A DNA stretch of 20,467 nt from a virus. A model generated the notes under the pieces. The model saw nothing but the letters and a program-made list of their open reading frames with translations, was not told the origin of the DNA and ran no database searches. The stretch's first letter is position 1, and every line of letters begins with the position of its first letter. This document shows positions 1 to 8,109 of this stretch, piece after piece. The translations under genes and the position numbers were made by a program. The DNA lies in the IMG/VR virus record IMGVR_UViG_3300009370_000211, positions 1 through 20,467 of that record. One strand, 5' to 3'.

Positions 1-888
1 CAGGTTGAAGGTTATGCAACCAACGGATCGTCTACCACTGTTATAGGTGAAGCTACTAAGACTGGCACACTGACAGTAGATAATAAGACAGCAACCATTA
101 CATTTAGCACTGCACATGGGTACTCAGCAGACGATGCTATTAATGTTAGTGGGGGTGGCCCTACTCAGTTTAATGGGTCATTTAATATTACTGTTCCCTC
201 AACTACCACTCTGACCTATCAGGTCAATACGGCTGGTACTATAACTGACGGAAGTGTTTCCGTCTTCCGTATAGGGCCAAACTTTACAATCCCATCTACA
301 ATTGCAGAGATAGTTTCCATCAGCCTAGATGGAAGGGAACTTAATATCTTCACAGAATCAGAACTTAATGCGGCGGCCTCATCTAAGGGGAACAGGCATT
401 TTATGCTTGAGTCCTCAATGGGCTTCCATCCAAACGCATTCTCCTCTATAGTAACATCCACAGATAATATACCTAGGTGGCGAGATCAGACTGGCCCAAT
501 AGAAGCGGCAGTATTCAATAACAGGACATCCACCACTTTTAGAATTTTTCCATTACCAAAGGCAGATAAGGATTTATATGTAGATAAGGATGCTACAACA
601 AAAGTATTTCATTCTCTTAAGATACGTGGTGTTCCAAAGGATAATACATTAGCAAGTGATACCACAGAGCCAAAGGTAAATGTATACTGGCATGAGGGAC
701 TCGTATGGGGTACCCTAGAGAGGGCATATCTCAAGGAATCACAACAGAGAAACGCAGAGAAGTCAGGATTTTACAGACAGAAGTTCATGGAGACTGTAAC
801 ACAAGCAAATACAATGGAGGGTATGACATCAGGCGCACTCTCAGAAGGACGTAACCAATCAGGCTTTGTAGTAAATAGAAGCCTCTAA
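1..888 (+). CDS. Head-tail adaptor-like protein, 5' end missing
   Basis: The frame is open from base 1, so the N-terminus lies outside the window; 295 residues are visible. The C-terminal part (about residues 205-295) has a WHEGLVWGTLERAYLKES helix followed by a Q/N/E-rich helix. This resembles the 'YHDALvdyALyrAyxKDxE' end of phage adaptor proteins of the DUF6682 / gp6-like type, which sit under the portal ring and join it to the tail. The middle (DNIPRWRDQTGPIEAAVF, then a 'FRIFPLP' strand) also fits that family. The visible N-terminal 94 residues hold a beta-rich domain that is not usual for adaptors and recurs in the gene at 1243. The stop overlaps the next start (TAATG). The function is inferred from remembered family patterns. 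Confidence 0.6.
   Translation, partial: QVEGYATNGSSTTVIGEATKTGTLTVDNKTATITFSTAHGYSADDAINVSGGGPTQFNGSFNITVPSTTTLTYQVNTAGTITDGSVSVFRIGPNFTIPSTIAEIVSISLDGRELNIFTESELNAAASSKGNRHFMLESSMGFHPNAFSSIVTSTDNIPRWRDQTGPIEAAVFNNRTSTTFRIFPLPKADKDLYVDKDATTKVFHSLKIRGVPKDNTLASDTTEPKVNVYWHEGLVWGTLERAYLKESQQRNAEKSGFYRQKFMETVTQANTMEGMTSGALSEGRNQSGFVVNRSL
61..282 (+). repeat. HGY-type beta domain, copy A (inside adaptor-like gene)
   Basis: This is a protein-level repeat of about 75 residues. It has TGTLTVDNKTATITF, AHGYSADDAINVSG, then QFNGSFNITV and AGTITDGSVSVFRI. The copy at 1459-1692 matches in the same order: TGTIAVDA, EHGYNAGEFINISG, EYNGVFEV and GDTITDNSVSFYQI. The DNA of the two copies is strongly diverged. 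It is probably an immunoglobulin-like surface decoration. Confidence 0.7.
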
Positions 889-1010
889 TGCCTTTTGTAT
901 CAGATAAACAGAGAAAATATATGTATGCAAATAAACCAAAAGTAGCTAAAAAATTAGCAAAAAAGAAACACAATAAGAAAGGTCTCTTGGGTTCAAGAGG
1001 GTTGTACTAA
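888..1010 (+). CDS. Tiny basic phage protein (40 aa)
   Basis: The protein is 40 residues, starting MPFVSDKQRKYMYANKPK and continuing with a run of lysines. It is a small family commonly seen among virion genes of marine and other phages, with the core 'DKQRxYMxANKPxVAKK', and has no assigned function that I know of. The start is inside TAATG, overlapping the upstream stop by one base, and the stop overlaps the next start the same way, so it is probably made by translational coupling. About a third of its residues are Lys or Arg, so nucleic-acid contact is possible. Its end (KKGLLGSRGLY) resembles the end of the next protein (KKGFLELRGLA). Confidence 0.75.
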   Translation: MPFVSDKQRKYMYANKPKVAKKLAKKKHNKKGLLGSRGLY

Positions 1011-1246
1011 TGATCTCGATGCTACACCAATCAGGGAGAGTAGGGCATGGTAGGCCAGAGCACTCAGGGACAAGTGGTGTAAAAAACAGGTTAATAAAGT
1101 CTGGGGCGACTTTTGGTGGCGGTGGAAAACTTGGTTCAAAAACCATGAAGGCAGAAAGTGTAGAGGCTCCAAAGAAGAAGAAAGAAGAAATAGTAAAGAA
1201 AAAGAAGAAGAAGAAAGGATTTTTAGAATTACGAGGTTTAGCATGA
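1010..1246 (+). CDS. Small lysine-rich protein of unknown function
   Basis: The protein is 78 residues. The N-terminal half is Gly-rich and neutral (SGRVGHGRPEHSGTSGVKNR, then a GGGGKLG stretch). The C-terminal third is charged: a KKKKEE block, a seven-lysine run and the end GFLELRGLA. I do not recognise a family. It starts in TAATG shared with the upstream stop and ends in ATGA shared with the next start, so it sits inside a coupled chain of virion genes. A start nine bases downstream (1019) is also possible. The poly-lysine tail suggests an electrostatic partner such as packaged DNA, which is inference only. Confidence 0.7.
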   Translation: MISMLHQSGRVGHGRPEHSGTSGVKNRLIKSGATFGGGGKLGSKTMKAESVEAPKKKKEEIVKKKKKKKGFLELRGLA

Positions 1247-1833
1247 GCGCAGGCGTATATAACATTGAGATAGAACAGGGCGGTGACTATGCACTGGCGG
1301 TAACCTATAAGGACTCCGCAGGGCTGGTATTTGACCTGTCATCCGGCTATACAGCGCAGATGAATATTAAGGAGTCATATCTTGACGAGACCCCTATAGA
1401 TAGTTTGACTACAACCTCTGGAGAGATTACACTAAGTAATGGCATAGGAACAACAGTAACTGGTACAATAGCAGTAGATGCCAGCCAGTCTGTAGTAACA
1501 GTAACGATCAGCAGTGGTGAGCACGGCTACAATGCAGGAGAATTTATCAATATCTCAGGTGCGGCACCACAGGAATACAACGGCGTATTTGAAGTAATAT
1601 CCACACCAACGGCAGGAACCTTCACATACAACGCAATAGCAGGAGACACAATCACTGATAACTCTGTGTCGTTCTATCAGATTGCGGCAAACATAGAGAT
1701 AGAAATAGGACACGGTACTACAGCGGCCTATGACTTCAGTCAGGCATTTTACGATTTACAATTAGATCAGACAACAACCACTACCAAGGTACTCAGGGGT
1801 AAGGTCAACCTAGTAAGAGAGCTTAATAGCTAA
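1243..1833 (+). CDS. Small virion / baseplate-type protein with inserted beta domain
   Basis: The protein is 196 residues. The ends match a widespread phage family. The N-terminus is YNIEIEQGGDYALAVTYKDS, followed by a DLSSGYTAQMNIKES strand. The C-terminus is AFYDLQLD, then a threonine run and KVLRGKVNLVREL. In most homologues I can recall ('YDITIEQGATFxLTLTWKDxxG' to 'YDLELTDSxGxVxRLLEGxV'), these halves are close together. Here about 78 residues (73-150) of the HGY-type beta domain are inserted between them. The family is usually encoded beside tail fibres or baseplates and its exact role is unknown to me. It overlaps both neighbours (ATGA at the start, TAATG at the end). Confidence 0.65.
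   Translation: MSAGVYNIEIEQGGDYALAVTYKDSAGLVFDLSSGYTAQMNIKESYLDETPIDSLTTTSGEITLSNGIGTTVTGTIAVDASQSVVTVTISSGEHGYNAGEFINISGAAPQEYNGVFEVISTPTAGTFTYNAIAGDTITDNSVSFYQIAANIEIEIGHGTTAAYDFSQAFYDLQLDQTTTTTKVLRGKVNLVRELNS
1459..1692 (+). repeat. HGY-type beta domain, copy B
   Basis: This is the second copy of the domain described at 61-282 and covers residues 73-150 of the host gene. Shared positions include the TGT start, the HGY turn, the IN(V/I)SG strand, the (F/Y)NG turn, and the TITD.SVS strand near the end. The flanking gene family normally reads straight through this point. Confidence 0.7.
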
Positions 1834-4418
1834 TGGCGGCAAATCAAGTAACAGTATCTACTCCCGGCCCGGCTGGTGCAGTTGGTCTGACCTATGAGGG
1901 GGTCTGGACAGTAGATGATGTCTATCAGGTACGTGACTGTGTCCGTTACACAGACGGTAACCTATACTTCTGTAATGTCCAGCACACAGCGGCCTCTGGT
2001 AATAATCCCCTAGTTAATACCACATACTGGACGCTCTTCATCAACGCAGACGATGCATTCCAGTGGGCAACCAAGGCCAAGCACACACAGATAACAGACT
2101 CACTTGGTAACACTGGCTACAGCGCACTCCATCAGGCAGGGAAGGCTCAGGACTGGGCATCACTCACAACAGATGCAGTAACCAATGACGCTAATGCTTC
2201 AGATGTAGGATACAGTGCAAAGGCATGGGCAATAGGCGGAACAGAAGTTACTACCACCGCATCACGTGGAGCGGCAAAGGAGTGGGCAACTTCAACTGGT
2301 GGAGCGGTAGATACCAGTGAGTTCAGTGCAAAGGCATACGCAATTGGTGGTACAGGAGTAACCACATCCTCTGGCAAGGGAGCCGCTAAGGAATGGGCAA
2401 CAACTACAGGAGGACTGGTTGACACGGCAGAATACTCTGCAAAGGAATATGCACAAGGTTCAGTACTAGCGGCAGGAGGTTCAGCCAAGAATTGGGCGCA
2501 GTTAGCCACAACACCTACTTCTACAGCAACAGACGCTTCTGCTAAAGAGTGGGCAGTCGGTGTTTCAACACATAAGAATGAGGGTTCTGCAAAGGAGTGG
2601 GCTATATATACTGCAGGAGATGTTAGAGGTGCGGCTTCAGGCAGTATGTCTGCTAAGGAGTGGGCAGTAGGTACACAGGGTAGAGGTGTAGCAGGCGAAG
2701 GTTCTTCAAAAGACTGGGCAACTAGAACAGGAGCCGCAGTAGATGATGCTGATTTTTCAGCTAAGGAATTTGCTATAGGAACTACAGCATCTACAGGCGG
2801 TAGCGCAAAAGACTATGCTACTTATGTAGGTGGCGGTGTAAGAGGAGCAACCTCAGACCATTCAGCTAAAGCGTGGGCTGTAGGTGGCACAGGCGTAACT
2901 GACACTGCAAGTAAGGGAGCCTCTAAGGAGTGGGCCATTGAGACCAGTGGTAACGTAGATGGGACATCATTCTCAGCTAAGGAATACGCTCAAGGAACTC
3001 AAGCATCCACTGGTGGTAGCGCAAAGGATTACGCACAGAAAGTAGATGGTGGAGTAAGCGGAGCCACATCCGATCACTCTGCCAAAGCGTGGGCCGTTGG
3101 AGGAACAGGAGTTACAACTACATCTGCTAAAGGTGCGGCAAAAGAATGGGCCACTACCACAGGCGGCGCAGTAGATACCTCAGAGTTTTCATCCAAGGAA
3201 TACGCAATAGGAACAACAGCCTCAACTGGCGGATCAGCTAAGGATTGGGCTGTTTATACGTCAGGAGATGTACGTGGTGGATCATCTGGCGATATGTCAG
3301 CAAAAGAGTGGGCGGTTGGAGTACAAGGCAGAGGCGTAGCTGGTGAAGGTTCAGCAAAGGATTGGGCCACACGTGCAGAAGACAGTACAGTAGACAACTC
3401 AGGATATTCAGCCCTGCACCATGCGGCTAAGGCGGCGGCCTCAGCAACAGCGGCGGCGGCTAGTGAGACAGCGGCTAATGCATCTATGGATGCGGCAAGC
3501 GTAATATATGATGCATTTAATGATAAGTACTTAGGTGAGATGGCGGATAGTGCATCTCAAGGTACTAATCCTACCACTAACGGTACATGGGCCAAGAACT
3601 CTTCATCTATTACAGTATCCAGCGCAAGTAACATAAAAGTAGGGCAAGTCGTAACAGGTACAGGGATACCTACATCTCCTAAGCCGAATGTTATATCTAT
3701 TAATGGAACGACAGTAGTTATATCAGATAACATGGCGGCGGCAGGATCGAGTGTATCACTGACCTTTACAGGCTACGGCATATATGGTGACTTCAACGGT
3801 ACAAAGGATGGGCCTGCATTAAACAATGATGGTGATGCATTAACTGATGGTGTTAAGTATTTCAACACTACAGATGATGTTATGTTGGTATACGATGCAA
3901 CAACCTCAGCTTGGAAGAGGATGCAACCAACAACCACGGAACAGGGTCACATAAATACTGTTTCAGGGATTGCGGCAAATGTAACTACAGTTGCAGGAAT
4001 CAGCGCAAACGTAACCACAGTAGCTGGTATCTCAGCCAATGTAACTACAGTAGCTGGAATATCAGCTAACGTAACTACGGTGGCAGGGATATCCGCTAAT
4101 GTCACTACAGTCGCAGGAATCAGTGCTAATGTAACCACAGTCGCAGGCGTTCATGCAAACGTAACTACAGTCGCAACCAACATTGCAGATGTAAATAACT
4201 TTGCGGCTTTATACCAGATAGACGACTTCTCTCCGTCTGCACCTTCAACTGACGGTAGTGGTGCTAGTCTATCAGAAGGTGATTTAGCATACGACAGTAC
4301 AGCAAACAGGTTAAAGTTTTACAATGGTTCCTCATGGGAACTTAACGGATTAACTCTAACAGAAACCCAAACAGAGGCAAATAACTCAGCCGTGGCAATG
4401 GCTATTGCGCTCGGATGA
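1833..4418 (+). CDS. Large repeat tail fibre
   Basis: The protein is 861 residues. Domains in order are: a short collagen-like PGPAGAVG; a chitin-binding-like motif at 20-69 (YEGVWTVDDVYQVRDCVRYT ... YFC...H...W); an array at 75-515 of about 23 SAKEWA-type units of 15-21 residues; an Ala-rich coiled coil (530-556); a GTGI-type beta domain (586-648); a 'GVKYFNTTDDVMLVYD...W' motif (about 673-694); a decapeptide array (715-784); and a second 'GDLAYDSTANRLKFYNGSSW' motif near 815. This modular, repeat-rich build is typical of phage fibres or fibre-like spacers, and the N-terminal module could bind glycans. It starts in TAATG coupled to the upstream gene. There is no chaperone directly after it. 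Confidence 0.75.
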   Translation: MAANQVTVSTPGPAGAVGLTYEGVWTVDDVYQVRDCVRYTDGNLYFCNVQHTAASGNNPLVNTTYWTLFINADDAFQWATKAKHTQITDSLGNTGYSALHQAGKAQDWASLTTDAVTNDANASDVGYSAKAWAIGGTEVTTTASRGAAKEWATSTGGAVDTSEFSAKAYAIGGTGVTTSSGKGAAKEWATTTGGLVDTAEYSAKEYAQGSVLAAGGSAKNWAQLATTPTSTATDASAKEWAVGVSTHKNEGSAKEWAIYTAGDVRGAASGSMSAKEWAVGTQGRGVAGEGSSKDWATRTGAAVDDADFSAKEFAIGTTASTGGSAKDYATYVGGGVRGATSDHSAKAWAVGGTGVTDTASKGASKEWAIETSGNVDGTSFSAKEYAQGTQASTGGSAKDYAQKVDGGVSGATSDHSAKAWAVGGTGVTTTSAKGAAKEWATTTGGAVDTSEFSSKEYAIGTTASTGGSAKDWAVYTSGDVRGGSSGDMSAKEWAVGVQGRGVAGEGSAKDWATRAEDSTVDNSGYSALHHAAKAAASATAAAASETAANASMDAASVIYDAFNDKYLGEMADSASQGTNPTTNGTWAKNSSSITVSSASNIKVGQVVTGTGIPTSPKPNVISINGTTVVISDNMAAAGSSVSLTFTGYGIYGDFNGTKDGPALNNDGDALTDGVKYFNTTDDVMLVYDATTSAWKRMQPTTTEQGHINTVSGIAANVTTVAGISANVTTVAGISANVTTVAGISANVTTVAGISANVTTVAGISANVTTVAGVHANVTTVATNIADVNNFAALYQIDDFSPSAPSTDGSGASLSEGDLAYDSTANRLKFYNGSSWELNGLTLTETQTEANNSAVAMAIALG
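2055..3377 (+). repeat. SAKEWA-type protein repeat array with higher-order period
   Basis: About 23 units begin with (S/A)AK(E/D/A)(W/Y/F)A and run 15-21 residues. Four consecutive unit types form a super-repeat of about 72 residues: SAKAWAVGGTGVT..., AKEWA..T.G.VD..F, SAKEYA.GT.ASTGG, SAKDYA...G.V.G. It appears twice in full (residues 344-415 and 416-488) and partly before. Amino acids are well kept while synonymous sites differ widely. Confidence 0.85.
3588..3776 (+). repeat. GTGI-type beta domain, copy A (in repeat fibre)
   Basis: Residues 586-648 of the fibre read ITVSSASNIKVGQVVTGTGI, a V-IS-INGTTVVI strand, then AAAGSSVSLTF. The nozzle-like gene contains a related stretch at 15211-15411 (ITMAAADV ... 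FIGTGIAADAVVESINYGTN, then ASGSSISVTV). Confidence 0.6.
3975..4184 (+). repeat. Seven-unit decapeptide array (ANVTTVAGIS)
   Basis: Exactly 30-base periods start at 3975, 4005, 4035, 4065, 4095, 4125 and 4155. Units 1-5 encode the identical decapeptide ANVTTVAGIS; unit 6 ends GVH and unit 7 ends TNI. No two of the five identical peptides share the same DNA. Similar NVTTVAGI runs are frequent in marine phage fibres, probably forming a regular trimeric rod. Confidence 0.9.
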
Positions 4419-4439
4419 TACTGATATTAAAGGATATTT

Positions 4440-4769
4440 ATGGCAAACACATTTAAGAATAGAACTCTCAGGGCAGTAGGAACATCACCAGTAGATGTTG
4501 GTGCAGTCGTTGCTGGTAGTACCGAGACTACACTAATAGGGATGACTCTGGCTAACATAACCTCTGGTGTTATATCGGTTACTGCAACCCTGAATGATGG
4601 AACGAACACGACCCACATAGTTAAGGACGCACCCATCCCGACTGGTGGTTCGCTAATTCTTTTGGGAGGGGATCAGAAGGTGGTGCTTATGACTGGAGAT
4701 AAGATTATTATAACGTCAAACACAGCATCATCTTGTGATGTGATAATGAGCTTTCTGGAGATTACATAA
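4440..4769 (+). CDS. Small conserved phage virion protein
   Basis: The protein is 109 residues, starting MANTFKNRTLRAVGTSPVDV. It is a single beta-sandwich-like protein with the signature GGDQKVVLMTGDKIIITS and ending MSFLEIT. I recognise this as a common small structural protein encoded beside tail fibres in marine myo- and podophages ('MANTFKN...GGDQKVVLxxGDxIxVTSS...LSxLEIT'). Its exact place in the virion is not known to me. An AAAGGA Shine-Dalgarno sits about 6 bases before the ATG. The stop is shared with the next start (TAATG), which couples it to the fibre gene at 4769. Confidence 0.75.
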   Translation: MANTFKNRTLRAVGTSPVDVGAVVAGSTETTLIGMTLANITSGVISVTATLNDGTNTTHIVKDAPIPTGGSLILLGGDQKVVLMTGDKIIITSNTASSCDVIMSFLEIT

Positions 4770-7561
4770 TGAGTTACTTAGGTCGTAAAGGAGCACCAGC
4801 AGGATTAACCAGTGCCGACATACCTGACGATAGTATAACGGCTTCTAAGATTGCATCAGGTGCAATTACTGCGGCAGATGTTGCGGCAGATATGGCAACA
4901 CAAACGGAACTGGATGCACTCGCATATCAGGGAGAGCCACACATAATCCCCGGTGTTCTGTATCCTGCGGTTGCTAATATAATGGTGGATGGTTCTACTG
5001 CATTATCTGCAAGCACAACTGGCCCGAATAGTTCTACTGTTGCTTCAAGTAAATATGGAACAGTGCAGTCAGACGGAAGGATGTACTACTACACAGACAT
5101 CAAGGGAAGTAAGCCGATAAAAGACCCAAGAATTGGTGCTCATTTTGGGAGTCAGAGGTATAAAACTAAATCATTACAACTTTTAGAACAGGAAACTGCA
5201 ACACATGGAGAGGATGTTTACAGTATTGATGGTCGAGAATGGATGAGAGCATATGGGCCATGGACAGTAGCAAATAATACATATGGTTGTGGTATAGCAG
5301 ATACAGGAACTTCTGCTCATTATTATTTAGAAGTAGTCGGTTATTTTTCAGATGTAAGTGGGTTAATCAATCAAACAGTAGACAGTACAGATAGAGGATA
5401 TGTTTACAAAATTGATAGTGGATCGTTTTCAGCAGAACAAACAACATATGAAGGTGGTGCTAATACTCCTCTTGGTGGTAGATATGTTGATGCTTCAAGT
5501 TTAATTTCTATTGTTACAGGACTAACATTAGGTATTCATACAATTACAATTAGATCAAATGCTACTGCAGATTATGTAGCTTGTAAAGGCATCGAACTAA
5601 TAGCCCAAGACACCACATCAACTGCAACTAAATCACAGATACAGATACCCTCACAGAATGTAGTTTCCTACGGAAAGAAGTTCACAGTCTCAGGCACACC
5701 ACATTATAATCCATTTGCAACTAAGGGTGATGGTTCAGCATCAACAATACCAAACAATACTACAGGAGATAGTGTTGCAACTGGTTGGGCAGGGTCTACT
5801 TCTGCATATTGGGATTCCTCATTAGATACTGCAACATCACTTGGACTTACAGCTTGGGAAGAAGGAGGAGCATTTTATAGACCAGTAAATGGTGGTAGAG
5901 TTATAAAATGGGTAGACTCAACTGGAACTATCAAGACTTCAGTAAACATGATGCCACCTTCTGCAAAAGCAATAGGTTCTCATAGTGGAGATGCAACACC
6001 TACTGGTGCAACTAATTGGTCAACTCAATATTTACCAATATTTTCTACAGGAGCAATAGACCATTCACAAGCAGAGGTTGCCAAGACCTTCCATTGGAGA
6101 GAGTTTGGAAATGGTGCAGCTAATGGAGGAACAGGAGCTACCAATTATGCAGATGCAAGTATGCTTAGTAGTACAGCAGATGATATTGCATACGTTATGG
6201 ATGATGGATTAACTGGTTTATCTGGTGATGATGTTAATGAAAATACTAGAGATATTGCAGTAGGTAATTCTGGTGATGGTTGGTTTATTACTTTTATTGG
6301 TACAGGACTAACATTCGATACTTCAGACAACTATTCTCCAATGACTTTTGGAACTTCTGATGATTATGACTTTATTATAGATGCAGTTACAGTTAAAGAA
6401 TGGACAAATGGAACGACAATGCAGAAAATTCAAAATGTTTGTCAAAATCTACCCTATGGAACTCATGTATTCCAAATGAAAACTAATGCTAATGCAAGTG
6501 CCCAATGGATGAGATTATTTGATGTAACCTTCCACCAACCCAAGAAACCACCAATCCCAGAGGATGCTGTAGTCATTGCAGACTATATGCTGATGGCAGA
6601 TTTTGTTGCTCAGTCAAGTGCTGGAATTGAATATATCAGTAAAGGTGTTAGGAGATGTAGTTCTTCCAGAGATCACTTTTATGATAATGGAAGTCCCTCT
6701 TTAGGACTTGATCCAGCTAATGCAAATGGAGGAATAAAAGTATCACAAAGTAGTTCTTCTACAACACTTGTAAGAAATATTGGTTTTGGTATAAATTTTG
6801 TCAGAAGTACATATGGACAAACGGCTCGGAGTCAAAGTTGGTATGTAAATGATACAGGGCATTCATCCGCAGATGCTAAAACAGGAGTAGGTAGTGCATG
6901 GGGGTCATTTGCTGATCTTGATGCTAATATAACTTTAGGAAATAACATACTAGATACTTATGGAGCTACTGCCGATACGAATAGTGTTATTCATAGTGCT
7001 ACGGATACCGCCTCCCCAATCCATACATCCTCACATTATCAGACCTTTGAAACGCCCTTCCTACATGAGTTGGTAGGAGGTGACAGAAACATGGAACAGA
7101 CTAATCTAGTGGTTACTCCAGATGGTAAGACATGGGATGAGGTTACAAGGGATACGAGTTATCTTTCTAGTGATATATGTATTACTACAACAACAGATAC
7201 TACTGCAACTTCTGCTTCAACTGTTCAAATTTTTGATGAATGGAGAGGAAAAGGATCAACTGAAAATAGAAGGAATTTCCAAAATAAAGATTTTGCCATA
7301 GCTTATGATCGAATGATTTGTTTAGTAGATGGAGATTATGAAATTCAAGCTCATACGTTAAGAAATGCAACTGTAGCTACTTGTCAAATTATGATAAATG
7401 GTGCTGTCCAAGTTAGTGGTCATGGGATTAGTGGTGGTGGAGATTATAACTCAGTTCAAACTTTATTTTATGTTAATTTACAACGAGGAGATTACATTCA
7501 ATGTAAAGGGGCTTGGTATAGTGCCTTCACCCATAATTTATTTCAAATTAGAAGGGTATAA
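4769..7561 (+). CDS. Large tail fibre / receptor-binding protein with C1q-like end
   Basis: The protein is 930 residues. The N-terminus begins MSYLGRKGAPAGLTSADIPD and passes into a typical fibre stalk start (DDSITASKIASGAITAADV). Two beta-sandwich segments look related to each other: one ends near residue 277 (LTLGIHTITIRSN...ACKGIELIAQ) and the other near 590 (LPYGTHVFQMKTN...LFDVTFHQ). The last 90 or so residues (FAIAYDRMICLVDGDYEIQA ... GDYIQCKGAWYSAF ... FQIRRV) resemble a C1q/TNF-type jelly roll, a frequent phage tip fold. Base composition is mosaic: AT-rich blocks alternate with stretches like the rest of the genome. It is followed at once (TAATG) by a tail assembly chaperone, which supports the fibre call. 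Confidence 0.7.
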   Translation: MSYLGRKGAPAGLTSADIPDDSITASKIASGAITAADVAADMATQTELDALAYQGEPHIIPGVLYPAVANIMVDGSTALSASTTGPNSSTVASSKYGTVQSDGRMYYYTDIKGSKPIKDPRIGAHFGSQRYKTKSLQLLEQETATHGEDVYSIDGREWMRAYGPWTVANNTYGCGIADTGTSAHYYLEVVGYFSDVSGLINQTVDSTDRGYVYKIDSGSFSAEQTTYEGGANTPLGGRYVDASSLISIVTGLTLGIHTITIRSNATADYVACKGIELIAQDTTSTATKSQIQIPSQNVVSYGKKFTVSGTPHYNPFATKGDGSASTIPNNTTGDSVATGWAGSTSAYWDSSLDTATSLGLTAWEEGGAFYRPVNGGRVIKWVDSTGTIKTSVNMMPPSAKAIGSHSGDATPTGATNWSTQYLPIFSTGAIDHSQAEVAKTFHWREFGNGAANGGTGATNYADASMLSSTADDIAYVMDDGLTGLSGDDVNENTRDIAVGNSGDGWFITFIGTGLTFDTSDNYSPMTFGTSDDYDFIIDAVTVKEWTNGTTMQKIQNVCQNLPYGTHVFQMKTNANASAQWMRLFDVTFHQPKKPPIPEDAVVIADYMLMADFVAQSSAGIEYISKGVRRCSSSRDHFYDNGSPSLGLDPANANGGIKVSQSSSSTTLVRNIGFGINFVRSTYGQTARSQSWYVNDTGHSSADAKTGVGSAWGSFADLDANITLGNNILDTYGATADTNSVIHSATDTASPIHTSSHYQTFETPFLHELVGGDRNMEQTNLVVTPDGKTWDEVTRDTSYLSSDICITTTTDTTATSASTVQIFDEWRGKGSTENRRNFQNKDFAIAYDRMICLVDGDYEIQAHTLRNATVATCQIMINGAVQVSGHGISGGGDYNSVQTLFYVNLQRGDYIQCKGAWYSAFTHNLFQIRRV

Positions 7562-8109
7562 TGTTTATATCACATAAATCAAACGTACTTCAAACATACC
7601 ACGAAACAGAGTGGCAATGCAGGAGACTTACTAAAGGCATGCCCAAACCTGAGTATTGGGAGTGGTTAGCCACCATTACTTCTGGTGATCCTCCTGTAGC
7701 AGATTACTCAGGTGAAACTGGATACACGATTGTTGAATGTACCGATGAAAATGTAGAGGAAAGACTTGCTCAGTTAAGTGATTACCAAGCAGAAGGAGTT
7801 TACAACATCAAGTATTATGCAAGCAAAAGAAATGCAGAAGAAATACTGGACATAGACGGAAAGAGCCACGATCCAAAGCAGTATGTTCAAAGCCACTTTG
7901 TAGGAGATGACTCAGCAAAGGATGCAAGGCTACTGGCAGACAAGTGGGCTAATGTAAGATTAGAGAGAAATAGAAAATTAGCAGAGACAGACTACTTAGC
8001 ACTCTCAGACAATACACTAGCAGACAATATGAAAACCTATAGGCAGGAATTAAGGGATGTACCATCACAAAGTGATCCAGACAATATCAACTGGCCCACT
8101 AAACCATAA
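7561..8109 (+). CDS. Tail fibre assembly chaperone-like protein
   Basis: The protein is 182 residues. The C-terminal 47 residues match the Phage_tail_APC pattern (Pfam PF16778, from memory): RNRKLAETDYLALSD, then YRQELRDVPSQ and a final NINWPTKP. In that family 'R..lLa.tDw...D......W..YRq.LRd.P.......WP..P' marks small proteins that help trimerise the preceding fibre. The first 90 residues carry many Trp and Tyr and are not recognised. It starts in TAATG shared with the fibre stop at 7561, so it is coupled to the fibre it probably serves. Confidence 0.75.
   Translation: MFISHKSNVLQTYHETEWQCRRLTKGMPKPEYWEWLATITSGDPPVADYSGETGYTIVECTDENVEERLAQLSDYQAEGVYNIKYYASKRNAEEILDIDGKSHDPKQYVQSHFVGDDSAKDARLLADKWANVRLERNRKLAETDYLALSDNTLADNMKTYRQELRDVPSQSDPDNINWPTKP

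Noticed and set aside
958-966. A_AAA_AAG slippery heptamer in the 40-aa gene
   Set aside because: The -1 frame meets a stop three codons later (GAA ACA CAA TAA), so a frameshift product would add nothing; it is just a lysine-rich tract.
785-1265. Several hydrophobic open frames on the minus strand opposite the lysine-rich genes
   Set aside because: Antisense of Lys-rich coding sequence gives Phe/Leu/Ser-rich frames; the plus-strand genes have coupled starts and family resemblance.
3947-4138. Open frame on the minus strand across the decapeptide array
   Set aside because: It is the antisense shadow of a 30-base repeat; a repeat with no stop in one antisense frame stays open by construction.
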